Notes: generated from the sequence alone by a model not told the origin. Positions 23,390-36,742 are shown, counted from the first letter of the stretch. The stretch is 64,000 nt of DNA from Phallusia mammillata (GCA_003260075.1 QLIY01000529.1:3221-67220); one strand, 5' to 3'. Translations and numbers: made by a program.

Positions 23390-26300
23390 GCTTAGTTGAT
23401 GAAGGTAAAGCCAATACAAAACTTAAAAGCATAGACACACAATACAGTGAGATTATAGTAAAGAGATACAATGGTCCACTGTGCTCTTACCATATACATA
23501 GAATGTATAATATGACCAAGTGTAACAGAACACCAATTACTTAAAGATCAATAGTTTGCTTGACAAAAAAACAAAGAAATTAAAACTCATCTGCAAAGTA
23601 AACCCACATGCATTTAAGAAAAGCATAACTAAAACAGACCAGAAAAGAACAAAAAAAACACCCAAAAAACGTTGTGGTCTATGACTATGTTTCAAATTAT
23701 ATTGGTGTTTTAAACTTTTTTGTGTACAGAGGATGTATGAGCAACACACACTTACTGAAATGTTCATTTAAAATATTTAAATAACCAAAATCTAATTTGT
23801 CAGTCATTAAACCTTACAGATTACCATGTATTTTTATCTCAGGCTAGAAAATGGCATTTTTCAAGAAATTTATATTCTATTTAAATACAGATGAACCCAG
23901 TTAATTACATCATCTATTTGCCCATGCATTTGATGCGATTAACTGGATTATGTAATAGTCCAGTTAATATGTTAACGCAACACGCCGTTAACATAAATTA
24001 TCATATTCACTTCCCCAGCTGAAACAAAGTTGCAGTGACGCTCAACTAGGGCTATGGAGCAGTATTTTCTTCTTTTTTGTTGCCAAGAATAGAAGGTATT
24101 ACTTTTAAGGTCAAAACTAGATTATCTCACACAGCGCAGAATGTGTCATGCTTGCTACTGGTCATGGCTATGGTGCAATCGCCTAAGTGTGCTGAAGAAA
24201 CAGTAGCTACACACATGCACTTTGTAATTGGAACATACCACAGATCTATTTAAATTTTTTTTTAAACATTTGAAAATTTTTTAAACATTGACTCTTCTTT
24301 TAAACGCTTGTTTATTACTATTGGCGAATAGATAAGCCTATAAGAAAGAATTACGGCTTTGAGATATAGACTCCTTATTGTCACCCAGCAGTAACCAACA
24401 AGTTGTGTTCTACTTGAAGTTGTACCCAAAATGACAGCATAAACAGGAGGAAAATGCGTGCATCAATATACAAACACCATATGTTTATAAAGAATGTTCT
24501 AGAAGAGCCATATGACTCAAAATATCTTATGATTCAGATATCGAATGAATGGAAATATAAATTCTTTAAACAATTATTGTGATGAGTTTTGTGTAAACAT
24601 TGTGCACAATGATATAATGGCCACTTCACTATTCACTCAATATGATGTGATCTTTTCCACTCAGATTCGTATACAAGGATCATAAAAAACCTTTCACATA
24701 AATAAGATACTAGCAAGTTACCAGAAGAGGATTTCTTAAAAATGTTTTTTTGCAACAGTAAAATATGCAATGTGGGTAACATTCCAAATTAACACTGTTT
24801 ATCCAGATCATTTTCCCAACAAATGATAGATCGAGATCACAAGTTCCTGTTTAATACATTAACCTGGCTTTTTTTCTAATAAACAATAAGAAACAGTTTG
24901 CAATTTAGTAAGCCATTATAATTAACTTAATGTGCAGCAGCACCAAAACGTTATGAAAAGCGAAATAGTGAAGGGTATAATTTATTAGATTGACCATGGC
25001 TAAATGCTGTGTATTAAACACCATGTTATAAAACATTATGCAACAATGCGATAACTTCTGTTAATTTGCAAACAAATGGCATTTAGCATACAAAACAAGA
25101 TTCTGTAATTAAAGTCTTTTTGCACGGCTGCAGTTTTGCGGAACTATTTCTAGATTACTTTCTCCTTCTCGCAGTACAGGGAAATCCCCACAGGCGAAAG
25201 AAAAGTTTTGCAATAGAAATCGTTTTTATAACTTGTAACTTTTTTTGGTAAAACAATTATATTGTAATATCACTTGGAACAATTATTGTATTTCAGTTTT
25301 TTCATTTTTTTTCGTTGTGTAACGAAGTCTTGTTACCAACTTCAACCGTTTTTCTATTGATTTGAAAACAAGTCTACGTTCCCTTAGGTTTGATGAACCA
25401 CTCTCTCTTTTTACGACAACTTCTTTTTTTGACTGGGTTGCAGGTTTGAGATTTGATTAGAATTATGGACAGAGCACCTAAGGCTGCTTACCACGGATAT
25501 GCAATATAATACTACAGGTTATTTGGTGTGCAAATCAAGTGCGTGCGAGCAATAGAGACAGGCGATACTTAATAGGTAAGTATCCGACAACTTGCATATT
25601 AAACCATTGCCTATTTCTGTTGTCTTAAACTTTAAGAGGATTTGTTGATAAGTTGTCCGGACAATGATAACAGGCACTAACCGGATAAATATCATCCAGA
25701 TACGGCACATATCTCGGCAAAAAAATCATGACCAAAAAGCAAGAGGCTTGCTCGCATGAAAATGTAAGAACGGCCCAGTTTTCGGCCAGAATACCAGACC
25801 GAAACAAGGGCTCTAAAGTACGGCCAGATTAGACAAACCAACCTTGGAACCCTGTCTTGAAATAAATTTTACCGCTTGCTGCCAAAAGTGCGCTGCACAA
25901 TCTCTAACAAAATCACTCAACCATGATTAATCGTGAAATTAAAAAACACACTTAAGAAACTTTGCAACAGGTTCCCAAGTACTGTACTTTTTAAAGGCTG
26001 CTTAAAGGGAAAAAAACGACCATTAAAGTTATAAATAAGACCATAAGTCAGGACCCCAATGCAATTGTTAATTGCCTCTCTTTAATTTGCACGGTGGCCA
26101 CAGCGACGCAACAAGTTAACGAAAACAACAACAACGAAATCATGAAATAATACAAAGAGTAAATCAAACACTTTTAATTAGTATAGTAAAATAATGTTTT
26201 AACTTTACTTTGGCTGTAAATGTTTCAGAAGTAATTGCTTTTTTGCAACACTTTTTATGGGGAACCAAACACTATTTACGACAAAGAAGGGACCTATAGA

Positions 26301-26657
26301 ACAACTAACAAGATAGTTAAGGCTAGAAAAAACAAACATGTACCTGTTTGGAAAAAAATTTAAACTGTTCTAGAGTTGAAGCCGTAAAAATAAAATACAG
26401 TAAAACAGTTACAGAAGAGAAAATAAACTTGCAGACAATATGTTTAAAACTAAAAGCATTAGTTTTTGGGATGCTTCAACAGTCATATACACATTTAATA
26501 AGGCAACATGATTTAAAATTGATAGAAAATTGTTACTGATATCAATGCAAGTTTTGCAATACTGTAAGAACAATCATCTATCTAGCAAAGAAATGTAAAA
26601 AAGAAAATTATTGCAACAAATTTCAACATTGCTGATTTGTTATTGTATTTTTATTCT
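23390..26657. other. Intergenic region between K4 and K3, K3 upstream DNA
   Basis: About 3.3 kb without a supported exon. The first 175 bases (23390-23565) resemble the K5 flank at 44397-44560. Further out, 24633-24765 resembles 36611-36742 upstream of K4, and 24900-25240 resembles 45030-45400 upstream of K5. The stretch 25300-26657 shows no recognisable gene or repeat; the ORF at 26348-26539 has no domain signature. Confidence 0.5.
24633..25240 (-). promoter_or_regulatory. Upstream blocks of K3 shared with K4 and K5
   Basis: Block 24633-24765 shares AGATTCGTATACAAGGA, CATAAAA and AGCAAGTTA with 36611-36742 upstream of K4. Block 24900-25240 shares GTGAAGG-TATAAT, TGACCATGGCTAAAT/TGATCATGACTAAAT, GGCATTTAGC and TTTTTGCAC with 45030-45400 upstream of K5. 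They lie roughly 1.2-1.9 kb upstream of the K3 ATG. They are either old duplicated flank or retained regulatory DNA. Confidence 0.4.
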
Positions 26658-29600
26658 TTAAATGGCAACAACAGTTGCACCGCCCATCGGTTTCTCAGTT
26701 TCAAAAGCAAATGACCAAGAATTTATAATTGGATTATAAACTTCAACTGACTTCAAAGTGTTACCATCGTACCTTTACACAAAGAATAAGTTTAGCTTGG
26801 ATCCAAATATATCCCCAAAAAAGAAAAAAATCAAGCAACTTTGTGAAACAAACCCTCCAAAAACATAAATCTTCTTGTCCAACACACAAGCAGATAGCTG
26901 ATTACGAGCTGTTTGAAGTGGTGCAACATATTCCCACTTATTTGTTTCTGGTAGAAATCGTTCAACAGTTGACACGGCTCTTCCTTTATCACCATCCAAG
27001 CCCCCTGCACCGACAATCCATTCTGTTACTTTTCGTTAAAAAGTTTTTTAGTTTTTTTTTGTAGAAGAGTTTTGAGATTTTTCAAAAGAAATAGGTATAT
27101 ATTTATTGAAATGTAGGTTTGACTTTATTATGTACACTAGAACTTAAACTTCTCAACAAGATTAATATTTAATTTTACAATTATTACCATGCAGAAAATA
27201 TTTAACTCAACAGTAAACTCTATTATACATTCATATGTATAGAAACAAGCTTGCATTTAAATAAAAAACATAGAAAAAAACAAGCCAGGTATTTATTACC
27301 GATTGCATAAATTACTCCATCCAGTAATGCTGTGGCAATGTAACATCTTGCTTCATTGAGTGGTGCAATCAGATCCCATTTTTCAGCCCTTACATCATAT
27401 CTTTCACATGAAGATAAGGACTCCTCACAGTTGTGACCTCCAATGCAGTAAACAAAACCTATCAACCCAATTTTTAGATGCTTTTTAAAAAATGTCTTCA
27501 CACAGTTTGTCAGCAGCCATGACAAACAATAAAATCGATCGACAAGCAATTTTACCAAAAAATACCCTATAAATTTTTTTTGAAAATGCTACATAAAAAT
27601 GAAAAATAAAACAAACATAAACATACAGTGAAATATAATAATTAAACAAATAACATAATTCGTTGTTACCATTGTGCGTTTCTGTTCCATGTCCAAACCT
27701 TTCATGCATCATGCTATTTATCCCAAACCATTTATTATCATAAATGTTGAATTTTTCACATGATTCAAGTGCTCCACCATTGTAACCTCCAGTGACAAAG
27801 ATGTGTTCTACATTATTGTTAAAAAAATAATTACAGGCACATGTTCTGGAATCCCTAGTGGGAAATCATTTAAAAGGAATTTTTGCTCTTGCCTAGTATA
27901 TCTAACAAAAATTGTTAAATTCGAAAGTTCGAGCATTTTAAACTTCTTTCTCCTGTTTTTGCATCATTAGCATATTTAAAACTAATATAAAAAATTACTA
28001 TGTGTTGCTAACTTTCTTACTGTATCTAATTTATTGAACGACCATGTACAATATTTACCAAACATAAAACAGATTAATGTTTTTATCTATCATATATTGA
28101 GTCTTTTATAAACTTAACGTTTACCAACACAATTGTATCTACACACAGAAACAATTAAGTCCCAAACATGACAATCAGTATAGAACAGTAGTTCTCAACC
28201 AGGGCCCGTTGCCTGTATTCCGGGGAGCCATGGCTGTAGCGGGGTCCCTATAAACATCAACCAAAGGTCTGTGAGCCGTTTGGTTTTATAATGGTCAGAA
28301 TTAGGTGTGTGTTGCAAATAATTAAATTTCTTAATTTATGATTATTTCCCACACTATTTGTCAATATAGAGGTTAATTTTTAGCAAAAAATTAGATAATG
28401 GATCTTTACAATTTAGTTGGGTTTGCTGCATACATTTTTTAGTAGGAGGCCACAGGTTTTACGGGGTTACTTATAGGGGGCCACAAGACCCAAAAGTTAC
28501 TTTTAGGGGGCCCCGGTGGGTCCCACATTATCCACTGTCTTTTATAACCTTAGTTGTTTCTGCTAGCAGAAACTCATGGGTCCCTACACATGCAAAGTTG
28601 TAAATAATGCATTTCAAGAGATAACAATGAGAAAGTTTGGCATTGTAACGTCAAACACAGTGATCGGTACTGTGCTTAAATAAATATGCTGCATGGAGTA
28701 CAGACTATTCAAATTCTTTCCATTCATACATTTATTAAGGTTTTTCTATTTTATGACTATATAAGAAAAAAGTGTTAAATAGTGAGAAAATATGCTAAAA
28801 CACAAAAATCAGCTCTTATTAATGGTGAATTGCAATTGACTGTAGAAGTCTAGTGGGGTAAATGATAGGTAATATAGAGTTTAACAGAACAACCAACACC
28901 TACAAATGGTACACTCTACAAACTGTCAAAATTTCATTTAATTCATACATTGTTTAAAAAATTAGACCATTTGGGGTGCTAGTGGGGTAAATGTTAGGGC
29001 AACAGGGTTAAAAACAACATTATACACCTATAAATGGCACACTCTACAACAGTGGTTCTTAACCAGGGTTCAATCGAACACCAGGGGTTCGGCGACGCCG
29101 AGCAGGGGTTCGATGAAGGTCTTTTGAGTACAATAAATACTTTAGGGTCTATTGTCGCTAAAAACGGCAATTTGTATTTGCCAAATATCGAAACACTGCA
29201 AGGTTAGACTTAGGCAGGGGTGTTTTAAACTGGTCTAAACAGTTTTTGTGTTACTAAAAAGAGTATTACCAGCCTAATAACCATATGTGTCAGACTTTTT
29301 GTACACCTATTGTGTGCCAACAATGCGAACAAAACAGGTACCAAAAGCATCACAATATAGATTATGACATCATAAACACTTAAGACTGATCTCCTCACTG
29401 TGCAGCTCAATCTGTGCACCCAGCTAGAAATTAATCTGGGCTTTTTGGGCGCTATTAGATGGACAATACATGATATAAACCAAGTATTTTAAAACAAAAA
29501 TAAGCAGGTAAATGGTGGCCGTTGGTTAAATAAGAATCTGCGATGCAGTCGTCCTAGCAAAATGGTTGTGCAGCCCTGCACTAAGGTTTTATTTTCTTTT

Positions 29601-32600
29601 TTTGATGTAAAAAAGAGCATTGTTTGTGTTGTTCGTAACACAACGAAATTTTGACACAACAAAATTTTGTTGGCAGCAAAAACTTATTACTTCATTTTCA
29701 TGTTTGTGCACAGATGCTAAAAATACAATGCTTCATTTCGGAAAAAAAATAAAAATTGCCGGAATTAAAGCAATCATGAAACAAGTTGATTGTACTATTA
29801 TGTTAGAATTTAACAAAATGACAAACAGTAACTGTTGCCACTTGGTTTGAACAAAAACTAAGTGTGACCCAACAAACAAAATTGATTAAAAACCTAGGAT
29901 GTAACTTTGTGGTTCGACCAAAGGCTGAAGAATAGCATAGGGGTTCAGCCATTATAAAATGGTTAAGAACCACTGCTCTGCAAGCTATGTAAATTTCATT
30001 CAATTTTGACATTGTTTACAAAATGGACCAATTTTTGGGGGCTAGTGGGGTAAATGTTGGGGCAACAGGTTGAACATCAACAAACAACAACTATAAATAG
30101 CACACTCTATAAGCTGTCCAAGTTTCATCAATTTCTGACTATGTTTTAAAAATTCACGCTTTTTAGGGGGCTAGAGGGGTAAATATTGGAGTTACAGGGT
30201 TAAACACAACAATTGACACATATAAATGACAAATTTTGCAAGTTTTTAAAATTTCACTAAATTCGGACACCATTTAAAAAACTCACCCATTTTAGTGAGT
30301 CAGTGGGTAACTGAACCCCCCCCCCTATAAAATATGAAACCATGATGACCCAATTAACAGTCATGTAAAATTTTATCCAAATCGAACAATTTTTAAAATT
30401 CTGACCACTAGAGGTGTTACCAGCAACATTCGTCAACGCTTCTGATGTCATAAGGCTGTTAATACCCCTCTGACTGGCATGTGCAAAAACGTCCACCAAG
30501 TGATGCGCAAACACAAGTAGCATATGTACTGGTGCCTTTATTATACCATTACAGCACAGAAATCTTTCGTTTGTGGTGCGCAGCAACAGACAAAAACGTT
30601 TTACACTTTGGGGTCTAGGGGGTAAATACTGGGGTTATCAAGTCAAACAAAGCAAATAGCACACCTGCATTACCATATCTACCATCTGTGAAAGTTACAT
30701 CCAAATTCACCAAACATTTGATGGCAAAAGTGCATGGACAAACTTCGGCAGAAAAAAGAAAAACACAAGAAAATAACAAAGAAAAAAACAAAAAAAAATC
30801 AAGATGTGTCCCCCCCCCCAAAAACAAGAAAATCAGGGAAGGGGACCCATAATTATTAAGTATGTACACCAACATTTTTCAAATGTGAAACATGCCTTCA
30901 AAATATGCTGATCCACAATATCCACGAGCTTTCAAAAGATCTGGAATTGCCTTCCACTTGGTTTGTTTAGTTAAGTTTAACATTTCACAACTTTGTTGAG
31001 GATTTTTGCCACTTTCATCGTCAGCTCCACCTATCACAAAAACTTCATCCCCAACTTTCACAGAAGTTGCCACAAATCGACCGGTCTTCAGGTTCTAAAA
31101 TTCATTTTGCCAAAAAAACAAAAACAAATGAAAGCCTAAACCAGAGGTGCACAACCTTTTTGCAAAGACAGCCGCATCCCAGATACTTTTTATACCAACG
31201 GCTGCCAAGTGTCTTCTTGTATTTGTTTAATAATGAGGTAAAAATAGGTTTATCTTTTATACATATATATATATATATATATATATAAGTATACTATCTA
31301 ATGGTGCCTAAAAAGCCAAGATGAATTTATAACTTGATGCACAGATTAAGCTGACCAGTGTAGCAATCAATCTTTATTGTTTATGAAAACACTATCCATA
31401 TTGCGACAATGTTTGCACACATATACCTACTAGGCTAACAATACTTTTTTAGTCCCACAAAATTTGTTTGGGGCAGCTTTAAAATTCCAACATATAATAC
31501 ATAAAGTATTACTTATTTCATGGCCGCCAGTACATATTTGTAGCACAAACGGGCCTGCGGCTGCATGCAGCTGTACGGCCGCAGGTTGTGCACCCAAGGC
31601 CTAAACAATACAAGACTCTGTTTTATGTTAAATCTATTCAATTGGCCTTTACTACCCTAATAGACACTCCTAAATCTAAATTAACTCACTTTTGGTCCAT
31701 GATGTCTTATCTCTATCCTAATATTAACAAGTATGCATTTGTTTGAAATAATTTTTGTTTAAATTGAGGTAAAATCATATTGGAGTAAAACAAAAATTGT
31801 AAGATAAAAACAGACTCTTACTGGTAATGATTTTGTCATTTGTTCCTTAACATTGTAAGCAATACAGTGTGTCTCCATTTTCTCACCACCAATTAACAAA
31901 AAGTCATCTAACAAGTAAAAATGTACATTAATACATAAAATTTTTGCAATTGTTACAACTTACAAGAAAATGATGGACAGCTGATTTCAATTAGGGCATC
32001 CACAAGCATGTTGGAACATGCCAAACTTTTGTTTACCAAGTTCTGACAATGCAAACAACACATATATTATACATATGTCTAAAAAAACAGCAATTCTTAC
32101 TGTTACAGTTTATATTGATATCTTAAAATAGACAGATACAGTGTATAATCCACAAATAAGAAAAAGGGTAGACCTATATTTCGCACATAAATACGTACTT
32201 AAAGTGTTACTTTACAATCCCTGGAGTTAAAACTAAAAACTAAACACCAATACTGAAAAGAGTATCCCCTAAAGTAAATTTAATAGTGGCTATTGCACCT
32301 CTAATCTATCTCAATTACTAACCTCAGTTCGTACTTGAGCCAAAAATTTAACACTTAATTGGGTGAGGTCAAGTTTTAAAAACAATTCTTCAAAGAGCTT
32401 TTCTCGTTCAAGGGGGATATGATTAACCCACTTTACAATTCCTTTGAAAACAGCTTCCTCACAATTCTAAATATACATTTTAGGAGGCATTAATTCAATA
32501 ATACATGTCAGGTATTTAACCAAATTTACATTTTTTCTTTTTTCAAGTAATGCAAGCATTTCCATGAAATCCAGTTTTGCAAAATCATCATGCTGCACCA

Positions 32601-35600
32601 CGGTTGACATGTGATCCTCTATACATTGATTTGTCTTGTCTTTGACTTCATAAAGATTGTATCGCTGGGCAAACGCCCTCAGTTTTAGGCAGTTTTCAGC
32701 AGATACAACTGAACAAATAAACCTTGCACACTTGTTTTTCAACACTAAAAAATAATAAAAAAAGTGAAGAAGTGAAGGAAATAATAAAGAAAAAGTGAAG
32801 GAAACTCTGAAGCAAAACATATTATTGCAAACAAGCATTAGGTAAGTTGTTGCACTAGAAAAGTATGTTGAGAAAAGGCTAACATAACATTGTGAAAGGC
32901 AACCTTCAATTTCAGTATATTCTGCATCATCCAATACATCAAGCATGTTTTCCTCAGTAATCTTGATTTGACCAGAATAAATAAATTTAATTATATTTTC
33001 AAGTCGATCAGGTGGAATCTGTTCAATATTAACAATCCCCTTGTATTTTTCTTTCATCTAAGAACAAAAAGGTAAAGTAAACGATATTAGTTTTGTGAGC
33101 AACATACTATTAGCCTCTTAATACAGACAGTTTTGTTTAAATTACAACAAAGCAAATAGATGTTCATCCACTTTTTATATTAATGTAAGTGTCATATCCA
33201 AATCAACTTTGGTTAAAAGTAAATTGGGTCATTTTTAACAACTAAATGTTAGCTGATCTACAATTACATCAACTTTTCTGACGTCAATGTTAAAAGAACA
33301 ACTTCCTAAAATTTATGTATGTAGTTTTTTACAAAACCACAATTTTAGTTATTTATTTTGTTTACACCACCCAGAAATAAACACAGTAATATATAATCTA
33401 CTGCACTGTACAAATGACCTGAAAATTTAAATGCAACAAAGAATGCCAAGATTCAGGTGTTAAACACAAGTAAGATTCATATAAACCAGGGGCATCTCCA
33501 GAAATTATAAAGTGGGGTTCAAAATTTTTTGTGGGAGTTTCTCTAATGGCGCTCGTACTTATTTTGATTAGGCACATTTCTCTTATTAGTGTATTAGAGC
33601 ACATGTACATACTTAAGTCAAATGGTCAGCAGTTGTTTCGATGCCTATTTCGCTTTCTCATTTGAAAGATGCATTAAGTCGCAAATTGCTTTGTCAGGCC
33701 CAAACCTGAAAGTACATACTGGTAACCCTCTCCAACCTACAACTTTGGCACTTTATACAGCTCATGATCACTAGCGGCGAGTGGCATCAGCTTCTATTTT
33801 TACGCATTATGCAATTAATATAAAGAATAATTGATTTCAGCAAAAGCTTTGTAGTTTCCAGGTTTTAACGCTGCTATCTCACTTAGTCAATAAAACTACA
33901 TCAGCAAGATAAGCATGGCTGTCGCGTAATCAAAGTACAGTCTTTGCTTCAAGAAAACAAATAGGTAACAACTTTTGGAAGTCTATTTACCGCCTTTCTG
34001 AATCGCCCCAACTGTTAAGTTGCACATTAAGTTGGTGGATGCACTAAGGTTGATTACTATAAAAGGCATAAATTATGGCAAGCTTTGACAGGCTACCAAT
34101 TACTTGTACCTTAACAACATAGTCGATTAACATTGATTGAATATGTTTGACAAGTCATAAACAGTATAACATTAAAGTTTTTAAATATTTTTGTCACATT
34201 TAACACTGTTCAAATGCGAAAACAGCTTGAAACATTGAATTTGGTGCAGTTGGCACTTGGAAAAAAATTGCAATTATCGTCCTTCCAGGAGATCACTTCC
34301 ATATTGTTATGAGTGACAGCTAGAAACCCATACCACATTTGGCACAGCTGGTTCTTTTACTATGCTACACTGTATAACTATTTGTTATTTATGATATTAC
34401 ATTTTTTTCATTTAGTTAATGGCATGAGTACACAATTTATATTTCTATCATGCATTTTTTTGTGTTATTTTTATGTTTGTTTTATATTTTGTCATCACTA
34501 GTAATGGGACGATACCAGAATTTGTATGTATCTTCAATACCGATTACCGAGTATTTAAAAAAAGTATTGTACTTAGTTTTATCTCACTATCAAATTTGTC
34601 TGCCATGACCGTAGTACATGCTAGGGTTCCTTTATTTCTCGACTTTTATGTTTCTCGAGAAACGAGAAATTCAAAATCTATTTCTCGAGAATCTCGAGGG
34701 TCTCGAAATTTTTATTTAAGCCGATTTTGTAACAAAAACAAACAAAAAAATTTCTGATTGTACGTTTTTTCGCTTTTAGTAGCGATCGCAAGTAGTGATT
34801 CACTAGCAAATCAGCCAAAAACGAAGCGATTGTTATAGATCTTACACAACCTGGCGTGACTACTGCCTGGGAAAGGTGAAAGTTTAGCGGCAACGCACGT
34901 TAAAAATCGCTGTTTCGGAAGCAAAATAAGAAAGTTATGTGCCCACTCCGCTCTAGAGGCGAGTTGAAATGAAAAATACACGTAATAAGAGGTGTCACAT
35001 TTACTCTTTGTTTAAGATACATGACGTAATTTTTCTCGAGAAATTTTTATTTATTTCTCGAGAATCGAGACTCGATTTTTAAACCAAGACTCGATTTTTT
35101 CGAGATTTCTCGATATTTTCTTGAGAGGGAACTCTAGTACATGCACACACACACACACACATGCAGAAGCATGTGGAAAAATGTGATTTCGGCCTTTCAA
35201 GTGGTTTTTACTTTGAGATCTCCTAAACCTCTCTTGGATTCGCCACTTATAAAAACACTTACTTCAATTGTAAACATCTTTCTAAAGTAATTGGAAACAA
35301 GCATCAAAACACTCTTGTGGACTTTGAACTGTTTTCCCCCAGACTCTAGCACCAAATCACAAGTGGACTCCTGAGCTGTTCGATCACTGTAACAAGATTT
35401 TTATTATTACTAAGCCATATTGATGGTTTATTGTGATAATGTCCGATACAAATATATGGTTACAAAAGTTAACTAAATGGTAAGAAGTAAAACCTACCAT
35501 TCCAACATGTCTGTTGAAATGGTAATACACACTGGAATGATTTGGTGTATGCCTCTACATAGGTTAAATAAACATGTTAACAATACCACAAAAGCATTTT

Positions 35601-35677
35601 AAAACTTACTCATTTAGCAGTTGTCCCAACCAATCTCGATGTTTCAAAACAACATCATCATTGTTTGTTGTTTCCAT
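26658..35677 (-). CDS. K4: kelch-like protein, complete, 543 aa, intron-expanded
   Basis: Twelve exons: 35610-35677, 35263-35386, 32904-33057, 32530-32744, 32323-32466, 31964-32042, 31822-31907, 30896-31094, 27670-27807, 27300-27458, 26854-27004, 26658-26772. Frames join cleanly to 543 residues. BTB shows VHKSVLMLVSNYFRKMF and DAEYTEIE, BACK shows NCLKLRAFAQRYN and KWVNHIPLERE, then six kelch blades (FVIGGAD, FVTGGYNGG, YCIGGHNC, YVFGG, last blade ending VVAI). The exon 8 donor must be GC (GCATGT) to keep phase 1, the phase used by the paralogues there. At 9 kb this is the longest array member: introns 2 (2.2 kb) and 8 (3.1 kb) are filled with transposon-derived DNA. Exon sizes otherwise match K3/K5. 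As a KLHL family member it is probably a cullin-3 adaptor. Confidence 0.9.
29050..29975. mobile_element. hAT-like element, 926 bp, at the same target octamer as 21941
   Basis: Ends are CAGTGGTTCTTAACC at 29050 and GGTTAAGAACCACTG ending at 29975. Flanks are CTCTACAA (29042-29049) and CTCTGCAA (29976-29983), a seven-of-eight match. The interior differs from the element at 21941-22361, starting with AGGGTTCAATCGAACACC. No transposase is visible. A smaller element appears nested at 29215-29578. It lies in a tandem unit of interspersed repeat copy B. Confidence 0.7.
29215..29578. mobile_element. Nested small hAT-like element
   Basis: It begins CAGGGGTGTTTTAAAC and ends with the inverted TTGTGCAGCCCTG. 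Flanking octamers GACTTAGG and CACTAAGG agree at six of eight positions. The interior is non-coding. It lies inside the hAT-like element 29050-29975, so it would be a third-level nesting in intron 8 of K4. Confidence 0.4.
31142..31598. mobile_element. Non-autonomous hAT element, 457 bp, exact 8-bp target duplication
   Basis: The left end CAGAGGTGCACAACCT and right end AGGTTGTGCACCCAAG are inverted repeats. The octamer GCCTAAAC is present on both sides (31134-31141 and 31599-31606). The interior holds a (TA)n microsatellite near 31260-31287 and GC-rich palindromic DNA near the right end. It lies in K4 intron 7, close to exon 8, and does not alter splice sites. Confidence 0.8.
34621..35135. mobile_element. 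Element rich in TTTCTCGAGA palindromes, 8-bp target duplication
   Basis: The octamer AGTACATG flanks both sides (34613-34620 and 35136-35143). The ends carry short inverted words, CTAGGGTTCC on the left and GGGAACTCT on the right. Both end regions, but not the middle, repeat CTCGAGAA/TTTCTCGA many times. It is non-coding and sits in K4 intron 2. The 8-bp duplication suggests a hAT-type mechanism; the family is unknown to me. Confidence 0.55.
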
Positions 35678-36610
35678 GTTAAATTCAACCAGTTAACAGT
35701 AGAATTAATTCAAAGCACGAACTATTTTGACAATGATTTACCCTAATGTCAAACCAAACATGTCCCTAAAAAGTGATAAAAACTGACCATGTACATAATT
35801 GACATTTCTACCTAGCTAGCGATGTATGAGCTTAAAATTGTTTTCACAAAACATAAAAGTGAGAAAGGACACATCCCTACTGTTTCAGTTGACCTGATAT
35901 TCATATGAACTGTAAGTGCGATAAAAGTTTGGAAACCAGCGAGTAATCATAGTCACTTGACAAGTTTAATGATTTTTTTAGCTACATTTTAAACTGTTGC
36001 AAACAGATTAATTTTTTTAAAGTATTACACTGATACATTTTCTAAATTTTTGACATCAAAGTATTGCAAAATATGAAGACTTCAAAATTTAGGTCAACTG
36101 ATTCAGTTTTGACTAAAATCACAAACTTATCAGTTCAGCAAAACAACAATGTTAGTAAGGGGAATTCCCACAGTCAAATCTTTTATCATCCTATAGAAAT
36201 CCTAATACGTGGACAAACTTCAAAGCTATAGTGACAAATGTAATATTGTTAGTGTTGGTAAAAAAAATACTCAAGAGAAATAAAACTCGAAAGAAGTCAT
36301 CTGTTTTAATTTGCTTTTGATGGTCATCACTACAACTAAATGGACCGTTTTCAATTTATTTTGTTTTTGTAATACGAATGTTTTGTGCGAAATAAACTTA
36401 CTTACTTACTTACATTTTTATAATACCATTACATACCATTTCAAGTATTTTAACCCTATGTACCACCGAGAAGCACAACAAAACAGTTAAAGTGGCAAAG
36501 ATCATGTTACATGAAATACACCTAGGTTTGATGCCACAAAAAGACTTTTCCTTTGTTCTGTTTTTTTGTGTTGGTGATGGCTGACACAGAGTTACGCCGA
36601 GTGTCTATAT

Positions 36611-36742
36611 TGACTCAATGCAATGCGATCTTTCACAGATTCGTATACAAGGACCATAAAACCCTTAACACAAACTAGATTAATACAAGCAAGTTATTGA
36701 AAGAGAATTTCTCAAGTATATTTTCCGCAACTGTTATACACT
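36611..36742 (-). promoter_or_regulatory. Upstream block of K4 shared with K3
   Basis: About 130 bases roughly 0.95 kb upstream of the K4 ATG align by eye with 24633-24765 upstream of K3. Shared words are AGATTCGTATACAAGGA, CATAAAA and CAAGCAAGTTA/TAGCAAGTTA. It marks the duplicated unit and may be regulatory. Confidence 0.4.

Larger units (their letters stand above)
28520..30860. repeat. Copy B of the ~1 kb interspersed repeat, with nested insertions
   Basis: This copy fills most of K4 intron 8. It opens near ATAACCTTAGTTGTTTCTGC, runs through tandem units with a period near 128 bases (CACCTACAAATGG at 28897, CACCTATAAATGG at 29025), and ends near GGGGACCCATAATTA. A hAT element (29050-29975) interrupts it. 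The distal part (30430-30600 and 30640-30860) matches 62090-62220 and 62225-62365 of copy D, including the word GTGCATGGACAAACTTC. Two C10 runs (30316-30325, 30810-30819) may be gap fillers. Confidence 0.6.

Noticed and set aside
28186-28510. Another hAT element starting CAGTAGTTCTCAACC
   Set aside because: Only a left end is visible; no matching right end or target duplication was found, so it may be a truncated fragment.
22380-30330. CRISPR-like array suggested by regularly spaced repeats
   Set aside because: The repeats are degenerate ~128-base tandem units without unique spacers, in intron DNA of an animal gene.
30810-30819. Counted with certainty as a gap filler
   Set aside because: The related repeat copy at 62335 has a natural C run at this place, so these ten C may be real.
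32467-33057. 196-aa single ORF covering BTB and BACK of K4
   Set aside because: The middle part is hydrophobic intron sequence. Paralogues splice from 32904 to 32744, so it is two exons with an open intron.
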